The notes under the pieces: generated by a model | The model's database searches: none | The model's input: the letters and a program-made list of their open reading frames with translations, nothing else | Told to the model about the DNA's origin: nothing | Program-made: the position numbers and the translations under genes | NCBI GenBank assembly: GCA_012861695.1 | Contig: JAAOOA010000056.1 | Coordinates: 8,593,207-8,657,206 of the forward strand | Source: Trematomus loennbergii | Taxonomy: Eukaryota; Chordata; Actinopteri; Perciformes; Nototheniidae | Direction of reading: 5' to 3' | DNA length: 64,000 nucleotides | Shown here: positions 1-11,708 of the stretch, piece after piece | Position numbering within the stretch: the stretch's first letter is position 1 | Layout of the letters: each line of letters begins with the position of its first letter

Positions 1-1128
1 CGTTAGTCCTTAACATCTATCACGGTGTATATCACCATTCAAACATCTTTTAAAAGTTTAACAAACCCCACACAGCTCAGTAAAGACTGTGAAATGTTGA
101 CTTTATTTGATCATTTCAGTCAAAACTAACGTTCATATTTCTCCTTTTGATTATTATACGTTAAAAACAAAGCACTTTGGCTGATTTTGGACCCCCTCAC
201 TATTTTTTTAAACTTTAATTAAATGTTTGATAAGTGCATGCAGATCACAGTACAGTATGCTCGTTCAGTAAAATGTGGCTGTGGCTGATGGGCTATTAGG
301 TGTGTAAACAAAGAGAGTCACACACACAGCTGATCAGCTGATCACCTGAGAGCTGCCGTTTCATTCAGACTATTTAAAAAAACAACGGTCTGATTTTATC
401 ATTGCACAACAATGAACTCAATGTGTGATTGTTATAGCAGTAATATTAAACACTAATAATACAGTAAACTATTAACACTGTAGGCTACATATTCTTGTTT
501 GCCCGTGGTGAGATGACGAGGCTCCATTCAAAATAAACCTCTTTTTAATGAATTACTGAGTTTAGGCCCGTTAATAAAGTTTTAATGAAGTTGACTACAG
601 CAAATTCATATTTGTTAGTGCTTTCTTGTCAATTCAGCGAACATATGATACATTAAATGATCGTGAGGATGATGATTAAAATCGTTTGTTTGAGCCGGGC
701 TGCATTTCCTGATGAAAAAACAAACCGATGGTTTTTGTAGTTGTAGTACGCCAACGTGGATTAAACAACATTATTTTGTTAAATAAAAACATGGTGATGT
801 TTTGTAAATGATTACATGTCTCTTATTTAGCACAGAATATGATCCTATCCGTGACATATGGATCTTAACAAATATCCGCTATATCAGATTCCTGTAGATC
901 TATCAGCTGTTTATTTCACATGAGTTCCAGTGTGGCAGCTTTTTAATCACTGCTCCCCCTGGTGGATCCATGATCCATTGCAGCTGGTTTCATTATAATT
1001 TAATTTATTTGTCAAGGGGGCGTATCAAGTCACGGGGGGTTTTCCTTTCAGCGAGGGCCGACCCCGTGCTGATCACGGCCCCACTACGGTAGGGGCGTCC
1101 GAAATGAGGTGCTACATCTGTATCATAA
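1..1128. other. AT-rich intergenic DNA
   Basis: No gene supported. A 14-bp palindrome CAGCTGATCAGCTG (two E-boxes) lies at 327-340, and a CTCF-like CCCCCTGGTGG at 955-965. Confidence 0.6.
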
Positions 1129-1488
1129 CTAGCTCTCATAAAAGTAACATTCTACTCAAACAACTTCCATTTTTGGTCCAAGCAAGGGTTAGGGTTAGGG
1201 TTAGGGATTCACCCACTACATTCATACAGTGTCAATTCAACAGACTATTAATGTCTTTGAAAAAGCGCTTAAGGGGTTGTAAAGACTGGAAAAGGGCTGT
1301 ATAAATCCTGTCCATCCATTTACCATTTAATCTTAAAGACATCAATATTTCCTGTTCTCTAAATTGAGAAATTACCTAAACCTAGAAGTAACCAAAAGCA
1401 ATAGTTCTCTCATAACTGGCTCACATAAAAGTAGACATTCTAGTTGAACAACTTCCATTTGAACAATAACAGTCGTTTGGGCCAAAAA
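1129..1488 (+). repeat. diverged direct duplication around the telomere-like tract
   Basis: A segment running from a CT-CATAA/ACATAAAAGTA motif through ACAACTTCCATTT to TTTGG(T/G)CCAA appears at 1129-1183 and again at 1418-1488, with substitutions and a short insertion in the second copy. The telomere-like tract directly follows the first copy. Nothing coding is seen. Confidence 0.55.
1184..1207 (+). repeat. interstitial telomere-like repeat
   Basis: AGGGTTAGGGTTAGGGTTAG-type sequence, roughly three to four TTAGGG units. It lies in ordinary non-coding DNA, not at a chromosome end, and is embedded in one copy of a diverged local duplication. Confidence 0.85.
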
Positions 1489-2629
1489 AACCTCCCACAG
1501 CTTCCAGACTGACCACTGGTTCAAGGACTGGAGCCTTGAGGGTGTTTTCCAGACGGTGTTTTCTCTCTCTGGCACATTTGTGTCACAGCCAAAGATGATT
1601 TCAGGAGAATCACAGCATCAGCAGCCACACAACCAGAGTGGTGAGAGGACAAAAGAGTCGTCTGCTATTGTTACCCTGGCTCTCAATAATTTGCAAGTTA
1701 GCATGAGGTGCGATATCACAAACAAACGCCCTCAAACGAAAGGGAAAAAAAATATTGCCATCTCGGCATCCTTCTGTCACCTGTGAAAAGAAGCACCTGT
1801 GATGCACAAGAGCCAGTTGTACATTGGACAATTGTGCAATGGACATTCTGAGGCTTACAGTCAGTGGGATTCAATCAACCTGGATAAGACCAATAATGTA
1901 AAGAGTTTCCTGGTTCTCATGGTTTAAATATGTTTACAAAATATGGCTTCTTAGATGTTTTGCATTGTCCATGAAAGCCTTAGTATTTTAGATAAGGTGT
2001 GCTGTTGCTCTAAACGTAGATTTAATCTTTTGACTCTTGTCACCGTCATAAAAAAAGTTGTCGGATAAAAAATGTTTTACGCCTCACAGTGGCACATAAA
2101 AGCAGCTTTGACAGAAGTTTTTAAATATTTTACTTAAAATAAAATAATAAGACACCAAAGTATATCAGTATGCGATACCTTTAATCTTATATTGATATAT
2201 TTTTCAGCTAGCCCCGACACTACAAAGATAGTCAGGCCTTTTGATTTTGGTGTGTCACCCTAAGATTTCCAGTGGCCATCCCTTTGTAAGAATTCTGGAT
2301 GCTTCACTGTGAACGAGTTAAATTAGACTTTTAGGTATGCAAGTAAGCAATATTCATACCTGTACATAAATTAGGTTAAATGACAATAAATCCTCCAAAA
2401 AAAATGTGAAGTATTAAGCAACATATAATGGTTTATATTTTATTTAAATATGCCACCATTTAAATAAAAAAGTAATATATAGGATCAGTGTTCCCTCTAG
2501 ACCTATAATAAATAACATTAATCGAATAACAATATATTTTTCAGTCATCAGTGATACTATTTCTCAGAAATGCAGTCCTAGTGAATTGTTTTAAACCAGA
2601 CACAGCTTGCATTTAGTGAACTGATGCAC

Positions 2630-2900
2630 CTGATATGGTTCATTATGATTGTCATTTCCACTTCTGCTCCTACTGGTGCCGCTGCAGCCGTTTTGCTGCC
2701 GGTAACGGCGCTATATGGAGTAATTAGCCCGATTGTGTCGCGGTGGGTTTACGGGACGTCGTCGCCACCATTACGGCTGACATTCATCGCTCATCAGTCC
2801 ACTCACAGATGATGATGATCAACATACGGCGCATCATCGCCGCTAATGAGATGCGCTTTGCTGATGAAAGCCATTCGTCGAAATTGAAGCGTAAAAAATA
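2630..2900. promoter_or_regulatory. candidate conserved non-coding element
   Basis: A CpG-containing, non-repetitive block in AT-rich surroundings, with GGAGTAATTAGCCC and CCGCTAATGAGATG homeodomain-type sites. The open frame across it has no recognised similarity. Regulatory function is inferred from composition and from the gene-desert setting of Teashirt genes. Confidence 0.3.
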
Positions 2901-3449
2901 GAGAAAGGGAGACAGGAGGGGAGAAGGAAAAAAAAAACACATACACAGGAAGGCACATTCGGACAGGGCTCATCTTTCAATCTAATGGTGTTAACTAAGA
3001 TTCATTAACCACCAGCCATCTTTGTCCTGCAGGAATCTTGGAAGAGTGTTTGTCTGTTTCTCTTCCACATACTCTGTTGTGTGTGGCATGTGGTCATATT
3101 GTGTGCGAATGTTCTGTATTTGTATGAGTGGCCATGGGAATCAGTACAACATTAATCTGTTTCAAAGCGAAGGTTCACATCGTGCCATTATCTATAGTGG
3201 AAACAAATCCACAAATGACTTGCTCCTGGAAATGTGGCCGTGTGTGTGTGTGTATGTCGTTGTGGGTGTGTGTGGGTGTTGTCTTTGCAGACGGGTTGCT
3301 CATCATCTCCTGGAAGGATTGATATGAACATTCTGTCACTCACGGGCAGCACAGATGGCTAATTTCCGGAAAAGAGCAGATTTGAGCCAGGTTTTAAGAG
3401 GAAAAAAATGGAAATGGCACTTTTTCAAAGTGTGTGTGTTTTGGATAGA

Positions 3450-3482
3450 GTGTGTGTGTGTGGTGTGTGTGTGTGTGTGTGT

Positions 3483-3569
<87 letters not shown>
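3450..3569 (+). repeat. (TG)n microsatellite
   Basis: About 120 bp of alternating TG broken at intervals by GTGGTG, that is, loss of one T. Shorter TG runs lie nearby at 3237-3253 and 3682-3712. Confidence 0.95.
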
Positions 3570-3570
<1 letters not shown>

Positions 3571-4276
3571 CTGCCCATAATGTAGCGGGGGTTCAGTCAG
3601 GCTTGACCACTGACAGATAAAAGCTTTGTGTTGTTGAGCTGCCAGCCCAACATGGCTGCCTGTCAGAGTGTGAGTGAGCAGTGCATGTGTGTGTGAGTGT
3701 GTGTGTGTGTGCAGTGAAAACTCCAATGTGATCTAGGCGCCCACAGCTGTGGAGCTCTTCCAAAGTGCTAACATTTAGACAAACAAACCCTTCTCCACAT
3801 CCATCGGAGGGAAAAAAGAGAGAGAAAGAAATCCAGATAACGTCACTTCAATACCCATTTAACACTCGCTCCTCTCGCCACCAAACATTGGCTGGAGCTT
3901 TGTGGAATGACGAGGGAGAGGTTGTGACAGGATTATAGTGCTGTTTACTGTAAATAACCAATTTAATGACCGCTGGCAAGCTTCAGGCTACAGGCCAGAG
4001 GCTCAGAGAGAGAAACGAAAATACAAATGTGAGTCATCTGGTTGACTCCACATAAGGCGAATTTAGCAGAGGTACTTTGGAGCCGTGCTCATATGATGCC
4101 CTCAAATATAAAATGAAATAGAAGTAGCACATTTAGATAAGAGGGACCTACTCTTCAGTCAAATGTTGAGTGTTTGAGCTGCATTGTGGGTGATCAAGTG
4201 CTGCCAAAACCTCAAGGGAGAAAACCTTGTCCAGAGGACTTCAGACAATATACTGTCGTTTGGGTTTGTGAGGGGT

Positions 4277-5041
4277 ACTAATGGCGCGTTTCCACTGCAG
4301 CGCGGAGCCCCGTTTAAGAGAGCTGTGACGTCAGCGGCCCGTCTTTGGTTGCGTTTCCACTTGGCCTAGTACCGGCTAGCGGGTCCAAATTCACAGTTTT
4401 TCTGGCCCCATAAAATCGTGGTTCTAGGGCCAGAGACAACCAGGCTGAGTCGAGTATGCTAAACTAGAGAGGAATCGCTGGCAAGGGGGCTACAACCAAC
4501 AAGATGAACATATTTGACCGTGATTTAATTGTAATACACGTTTCAAAATGATGCCGAAGTAACAACATACTGATACCGGTTAGTAAAAACCATGAATTAA
4601 TGCTTTGACAAGTCTGCAGACAGACGGCAGGGAAAAACCTTTTAAAATGCGTGTTTTCTAAATGGAGATTGGCTAAGCTAACGCAATATATGCTCCGACC
4701 GTCCACACTCACAACAACTGCCTATACAGACATAAATAAACCAGCGACTGTATTCGCCATGACACAGACAGTCTGTGGTTTGTACTTGTTTAACTTTTGT
4801 CTAGTTTCTGAACAGATATGAGGAGCTGTGAGCTCTGAGTGCTAACAGCTAACGGCTGTGTTGTTTTTCTGGGGTTCTCATTGAAGATGACGTCACGGCT
4901 CCGCCTAAACTGCGTTACTATAGTACTACCCCAGTTCCTAAACTGTAATGGAAATGCGCCATAAAGTGAGCCAGTCCTAACGAGGCCTAGCCATACCGAG
5001 CGAGGCCGAGCGAGGCCGTGTCGTGGAAATGCGCCATTAGT
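4277..5041. mobile_element. non-autonomous DNA transposon with 19-bp terminal inverted repeats
   Basis: The left end ACTAATGGCGCGTTTCCAC (4277-4295) and the reverse complement of 5023-5041 match at 18 of 19 bases. Related internal copies (GCGTTTCCACTT near 4350 and the reverse of ATGGAAATGCGCCATAA near 4950) suggest nested or duplicated ends. No transposase is encoded. The ends resemble widespread fish MITEs of the TTTCCACTG type; the superfamily is not settled because I cannot define a clear target-site duplication. Confidence 0.7.
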
Positions 5042-5224
5042 GTTCTTGGATATGCACAGGCCTGTGCAAAGCAAGAAACTCACAATATCGGAGAGCTAAA
5101 GGCTAGAAATGTGTTTAGGACCAACACAGATCTTCCCCGGGACAATTGTTCCATAATGATGCTAAATAGTTTGACACATATATGTTGAAATGTGCAAGAG
5201 GAGAGTAAGTTTGCACTAGCTGTT

Positions 5225-5720
5225 TAGCTGTAACTTTAAGCACTAACAGCGATTGAGCTCTATTTAGTAAATATAGGTGTTAGGCAAAGCTAAATAGAAA
5301 TGTTACCATGATTTGTTGAAATGTTATCATTTTAAAATGTAGTTTTTGGCACATTAAAGAATAAATAGCATACGATTGTTTGAAGACTTTTTTTTCAAAG
5401 CAATAAAAAAACCCGGATAAATTGTTATCAGGAGAGCAGGTAGCTGTTAGCTGTTAGCAGCTGGGGGGCAGAACACTCCTGCTTGGCTAAATAACGTAGC
5501 TAATGGCTAACGTTACCATAGCCAGATTCCATTGACCTATATTATGATGCATTTGAGCTCTATTCAGTACAGATAAATATTTGGTAAAGTTACTATAATG
5601 TTTTCATAATGTGTTTAAATGTATGTTTTGGTGGGAAATTTGATATACAGCAGACAGTTGTTTAATTATGTTTTCACAGCAATAACAAATATTTTAGAGA
5701 GGGATTATGAACCGTTTACC
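5225..5720 (+). repeat. two diverged copies of a dispersed AT-rich repeat
   Basis: Sections at about 5250-5370 and 5550-5660 share the signature GAGCTCTATT(T/C)AGTA, then TAAATAT/AAATATAGG, GGTAAAG or GCAAAGCTAAAT, and ATGTATGTTTTGG-like tails. A third, inverted relative lies at about 15350-15420. Frequent TTAGC/GCTAAC motifs occur alongside. The family is not recognised. Confidence 0.45.
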
Positions 5721-5730
5721 TTTCTTATAT

Positions 5731-8700
5731 AAACCAGTATCCAAACAATATTTTTTAAAACATAGGATTTATTTATTATTTTTGTCTTTTGTGTCTATTA
5801 CTGTGGTATTGAGAAATGTGGCATTTTATTGGTATTGGTATTGATTAATACATTTCTGGTTTTGTGACATACCTAGTGCTAATCTTAAACCAACATACAG
5901 TATCTGCATATTTAAAATGCGTATGCTCTATGTATGCACGTGTCGGCGTGCATGCATGTGTGTAGAATTTGTGCATTCACCCAACAGTGACTCCTTGTTT
6001 TAAATAGATTGGACGTGTTCAGGATTTGTGTGTGCGCAAGTGTGTATGTGTGTTTGACATGCAGGGCATAAGCGTATATCTGTGTGTTCATCTGTGCTAA
6101 GCGGATGAGGGCCCCGGTGAGCAACGCTTAAACATCCAGCTCCTTGTCCTTGCCCTTGTCAACATGGCGCCGTCCGTTATCCCTCACCTAGCAGACAAAG
6201 ACACTTCTTACAGGAGGGATCATCAGTCGCCTTTGCAACTCTGCAGATTCACTCCATAAATCCTAATTATACCCCTCCCAAGTCCCCCCCCTCCCTCTCC
6301 CGCTCCACAAATAAATGGTCAGAAAGTGTAAAACATCTGCTGCGTGGATCATCTCAGTGGCTGTGGAGGTAAATCATCCTCGTCTGTTTCTATTAGAAAG
6401 GCAGGAGAGTCGGGGGACTTCAACTCTGCTGCATGTGAAGCATCCCCTCACTGACTTGTTCCACCACGTCACTTGACTTAAGCTTTAAATTGTTGTCGGT
6501 GATCATTTTTATGTTTTGACCACTAAAAGCATGTTACAAAAGCAATGTAAAAAAGATAATTAATACAACGTTGCAACAACAAAATTGCATGTTTCAATGC
6601 TTTTATTTTGCTATTATTACATTGCATTTGACTTCAATTAAAGTATTATTATTCTTTTTTTAAATATTGACTCATCAATCACTTGATGAGATAATTGACG
6701 GAAATTGTGCGCCGTCTACAAGAGTGGTGCAGGGATTTCCTATTTTTGTAGGCCGACCTGGAAGTAAGCATCGCAGCGCAGCTTTGCTATCGAAGTGGGT
6801 TGCAGAACCATTCAGATTACTTGAATGCGCTATTTAGGACCGTTGCCTACTGTAGTCTGCAACCTAGTAGTATTAATTGGGCTTTCTTCCGGCGAAAATA
6901 ACACACTCAAGAAAACGTAGCGAGCTGGGGACTGAGGTACATCTGATACAACATAGGTAGATGCCTATTGTATGTGCCAGATCTATTTCTTAAAAGCACA
7001 GGAGAGGTTGCACAAACAGAAAGATGGTGATGTTTGGCATAAAGACGTGAAGCTTTTGACTTTCTGAGTGCAATTGTTGCACGTATATGATAATATATTT
7101 TTTTTTCTTCCCAAAATGGTTTCTTTTTCAAAGGCTGACAAAGAGCGTTACTAAATCAGCATGGTACGTTGTGCTTCACATAAAATAAAACTGTAATAAT
7201 GAACCTTTGTAATATAAATTAAATGTTACACGTAGAAAGCGCATGAGTCACAGCTCACCGCACGGATGGAACGGACCGCCCAGGTCTACACCGGAAGCGT
7301 GGATGTGGAGGCCGCGGATGGGGGCTAGAAGGGAATTAGAGGGAATGAGGTTCTTACCAAATGGCCATAACAATACCGCTGGTAAGATAAAGAGGCTTGA
7401 CCAGTCACTCAATCCAACAATACTATATGTAAGACCTTTAACTTCTACAAATACAGTAATTTATTTTGGTTGAATATTAAACATCACCCAGCGCTGTTGC
7501 AATTGACAGTGCATTGTTGTTTACTTGTGTAAAAAAGCAGATGGCCTTAACATATTTGATGTCAGGGGGAAGGGAGGGTGGCAGCGGGTTCATGCTAGTT
7601 TAGTTTTGTGTGTGTTTCTTGTGCGGGCGTCTGGTATTTTATTTGCCCTCGTCCTTTTCTGCCTGTCTCTTCTCCACTTCTCCTCTCTCTCTCGGCTCTC
7701 CTCAGCCTCCAGCCGGCCTTGCTTGCAGACAGGAGGTCAGGCCATGCCACTCCGCGCTGCCTGCTATGAGCGCCGGGTCACCGAGCCAGATAACACCACC
7801 AACTGTTCAATATTTGAAGAAATCAAGCATTGTGTTTGTTTAGAAATTTCACTATTTGTTCACATTCTTTCCACCTCCCCTGATAAATCTTGCACTTTAT
7901 GCAAAACAGTGGAGCAGTTCAAGGGTGGAAAGTAACAAATTAAGGCTCTGTGAAAGCTGTAAGGCAATAGCTCTTTCTTGGATTTGATGAAGTAAGATAA
8001 ATGAACGCTTTGACTTCTGTACCTTTAAAATCCATTGTGGGATACATATTTCCAGGTTTTGTATTAGAAACAGGCCGGTCATAGTTGTGATTTAATCCTC
8101 CACGAAGCTTTCAACTTTTAGATATCTGCATCCGTATGCAAATGTTTTACAAAATATTTTTTGAATCAAACCTAACTTTTATTTTTGAGTTTTAAATCTG
8201 TCAGCAGTATGTGAATTTCAGTTGACGGTGCTTTCACTCAAGTGGGATATTTGGCACTTCTCTGTTGCTGTTTATCATGAATATTCAAAACGGAGTGCAT
8301 TCCAAGACTGAAAAACCAAACATGCAGATCAGTGAGGAAATACACTCCACCACTGACAGTTTGAACTGGCTAATGTGAATGTACTTTTCCTTTCTGGTCA
8401 TAGCTATAGCCAGTGAAAGCAACCAGTGGTAAAATAGAAAGCCACAGTTGTGCGTGTGTAAAAATGGTGCTGTTTAAAATGGGAGTGCTTCATGTGCAGC
8501 TGAGCCTCGCAGTTTCCTCCACAGTAAAAAGGTGATTTATTTAGTGTTTGGGGGGCTGTCAGGCCAAGCATGAGATTTCACAGGGTGTAATTTGATCTTA
8601 AATTGCTTGGCTACATGCACTTTTAACAGCCAAGAAAGGGACACCCACATAGGTTTTTTTCAATAAAAGGATGGCAGACATGTCATTCCAACATAACCCA

Positions 8701-10074
8701 GAAGTTGAACATATGCAAACATAACCTATACAAATATGCATGTTAACACATTGCAATAAGTGCCAACATACCAGCATGTGGCAACACATACAGGGAAGTG
8801 ATGGCTCGTCTTCTACACATTTCCATCGTTTGCATAGTGTTATCACCTTTTTCATGTCTTTCATTCATGTTCTGCCAAAAAGTCAACGCGATTCCATAGG
8901 AGCTGTACCACTATAAATATAAAAATATATAAAATAATGCATTAAACTTGAAATAACTGTAATTTTAGAAAGTGGGGTAAGAAAACATAAAAAAGGGGAT
9001 AACACTCATTGTGTGTGCATGATTCAGAAAAACGCTGATTCTACTTTCTAAGATTAACTCAGTCAATACTTTATTTCATTTGCAATGACATGGGCCATTA
9101 TACTGCTATTATGTTGGATGTTACAGAAACTGTGATAAATGCAGATCCCACTGTTTTGATTGCATGAAATAGGAGTAAAAGTATAAAAATGTGGTCATCA
9201 GCATCTAAAGAAAATGCAATATATCGCAACATATTGCCTGATTTAAGATATGCTTACAATATGCTAGCGGTGCTTTGAGGAAAATGCTAAAGCTAGCATA
9301 CATGCAAAATGAATATACTAAAATACCTTATGTTTAGCAGTTATGTTAAAAACGATTTGTCATATAGCTTAGTATGTTAGCCTATTCAAATGTGCTTGTA
9401 AGCATTACACCTGAGACTGTATGAAAAATGTACTCCATGCATTGATTGCCGTTGTGAAGCTCCAAGTGAGCGGCTCAGTCCGTTCCCATCTTGGCATTGA
9501 AAGCTAAATCTATTTCCTGGCTAATTCTACATCTGCATTGCAGTAGGGTTGAGGCTGGCCCAGGTAACGCAGGCTGTCTAACAGGCTGTAAACATGTTTA
9601 TTTGTGCTGTTAAATTAGGCATGCAAGTCTACGATTCCCCCCCCCATTAGAAGCCAGCCACATGTGGCCATTCAATGAACTGCAGATTTTGGCATAAAAG
9701 CATACGCCTAAGTAGAGTACACTAAGATCTAACACACCAACTGACATCAATTCTGCTTTAGGAATAACAAGCTACTTACAAGAAATATCTTTAGGAATAA
9801 CAAACAACCACTCGATCTACAAAAAAATCCATCCTTCCTTTACTATCTACTATTTAGCAGACTATGTGCAGCTCCGATCCCTAGCATATTTCCTGTGATA
9901 CTGTAAAGTCGCCTGCTGATGTTTTCAGCAGCTATATGAGCAGGGTAAGGGTTTTTCTCCTCACTGTCAGATGATCTCACATCATCTCCTACTTTGTCTC
10001 TCTCCGCAGGTTCTCTCTGCCTGTCTTACTAACTCTCTCTTCCATAATGTCCTCTCCAGACACCAGTACACTTG
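5731..10074. other. AT-rich intergenic DNA without a supported gene
   Basis: Short open frames only, none with recognised similarity. A CpG-containing segment at about 7225-7350 (CGCATGAGTCACAGCTCACC onward) stands out from the surrounding AT-rich DNA, but its nature is unknown. Duplicated TTTAGGAATAACAA motifs occur near 9759 and 9790. Confidence 0.6.
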
Positions 10075-10260
10075 AGGGGTTTAAGGTAATTGCACTCGGG
10101 GCTTCATCTTAGCGCTGCTTTCTCACATGTGGAATCATTATCCAGGCTAACAATTACAGCCTGCTCTAGTAATTGATCAGAAAACTGTCTGGAGGAGGTT
10201 AAAAGGTATTAAATATCACCACTTTCTTAATTTACTGCGCCTGTCAAATAAAAAAAGAAG
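10075..10260. promoter_or_regulatory. candidate conserved non-coding element
   Basis: Unique sequence with GGTAATTGCACTC, GCTAACAATTACAGCC, CTAGTAATTGATCAG and CGCCTGTCAAATAA, a cluster of TAAT and TALE-like motifs. No coding potential seen. Function is inferred. Confidence 0.3.
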
Positions 10261-11219
10261 GCGAAAGAGGAGTGAAAATGAGAGTCCGGAGCCTTTTCCT
10301 TCTCTCAGCTTAAATAATGACCCCCAATTAGAGTTCTTCTCTGTTACTATGCACTTCTCTAATGCAGGTCTGTTGGCCCTTTGGCTAATTTTGTATACAC
10401 AGGGTCATGAAGATTTTTAATTTATCGCCTTGGCATTGTATATGTGTGCGTGGGTTCGCTTATGTGTGTGTGAATATGCATCCGCTTGCACAGTATTTGT
10501 GTGCATGCATTTATTTGTGTGTTTGTGTGCTTATTTTTCCACTTTACTTTCACCAAATCACCAATTCTAATGAGTTGCCACTGGCAATTATTGCCCACTT
10601 TAGCGCTGACCCTACAAGATGGGGGGGTCAGAGTGTGCTACTTTGTGCCTTTGTGTGCATCAAAATGGTGAGGGAAAATTATCAAAATGTGCAAAAATAA
10701 ACAGAAGATGTTCATTGTGGCCTAAGTGGTCCATTATGTGTACACATTTCCCTTTGTATGCTATTAAAGAACCCTTTGTACTTTTATTACAAAAAATGGC
10801 TTGTTGGATATTTAACCAAGAATATAAATTATATGAGGTACAGAAGAGCAATGAGTTCTTTTTTTCTCACTTTCTTTATATTGTTTGTACAGCAATTGTT
10901 GAATTACCCATTTTCACTTACTACTTTGCATGTATGCAGACACTGTATCATGAAGAACTCCCATAGATGTCATCCCTTTGTTGAGATGAGCACAAGCCAA
11001 AATGTCGTAAATCTTGCAAGATTTAAGCATCTTTGTATCATTTTGAGGATACTAGATTTCAAAAATAAAAGGCCACACAGAACAGATTGGTTGCCTAAAT
11101 ATTGTAGAATAGAATACTAAAGTTCTCTATTAATTATTGTATGAGGGAAACATATTTATCCAGTCAACCCAGCCTTGTGAAACCAAAGTCAACGTTCTCA
11201 GTTTTTAAATGTACTTAAC

Positions 11220-11708
11220 TTAAAGTGGACCCATCATGCTATATTTGAATAATATAGTGTAGGACCATACCTATATAAGGCATATTTATACTTTTTTTTT
11301 TCAAAATACCAAACAGATAATGCATTTTAGCCATGCCTCATTTCGCTCAATTTGACAATTTCTAGCTCTGTTTTTTGCAAGGGCTGATTCTGTGAAACAG
11401 CACCATCTACTGGCCTGGCATATGTACTACAGCGTCTCCAGCGCTTTCGAACGGCAATGGCCGTGGCTGTCTCCTCCTGATTGGTGGAGTTGGCCCAATA
11501 GCCGTAGCGCCACTGTCCTGACGTCAGGACAGTGTTCAAATCTGGATCAGTTTTTATCAGATCCGTTGCAGCCCCTTTTTTAGAGATTTGGGTATGGAGG
11601 AAATAGAGAGGGTTGTGTTTTCTGACACAGTTCCCTGGAACACCGGGGAAACATATTCATGTATAAAAGACGTACAAAAGTGCATTTTGCATGATAGGTC
11701 CCCTTTAA
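11220..11708. mobile_element. TTAA-flanked MITE, Kolobok/piggyBac-like
   Basis: The element starts TTAA-AGTGGACCCATCATGC and ends in the reverse complement of TTAA-AGGGGACCTATCATGC (left TTAA 11220-11223, right TTAA 11705-11708). A TTAA target duplication is typical of Kolobok and piggyBac transposons (family knowledge). No transposase is encoded, so it was mobilised in trans. It interrupts one unit of an older tandem repeat. Confidence 0.75.
11511..11534. promoter_or_regulatory. 24-bp perfect palindrome centred on a full CRE (TGACGTCA)
   Basis: The half-site CACTGTCCTGAC is followed at once by its exact reverse complement, giving the consensus CREB/ATF site TGACGTCA in the centre. It lies inside the TTAA-flanked MITE. 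The palindrome is directly visible; a role in CREB binding or hairpin formation is inference. Confidence 0.6.
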
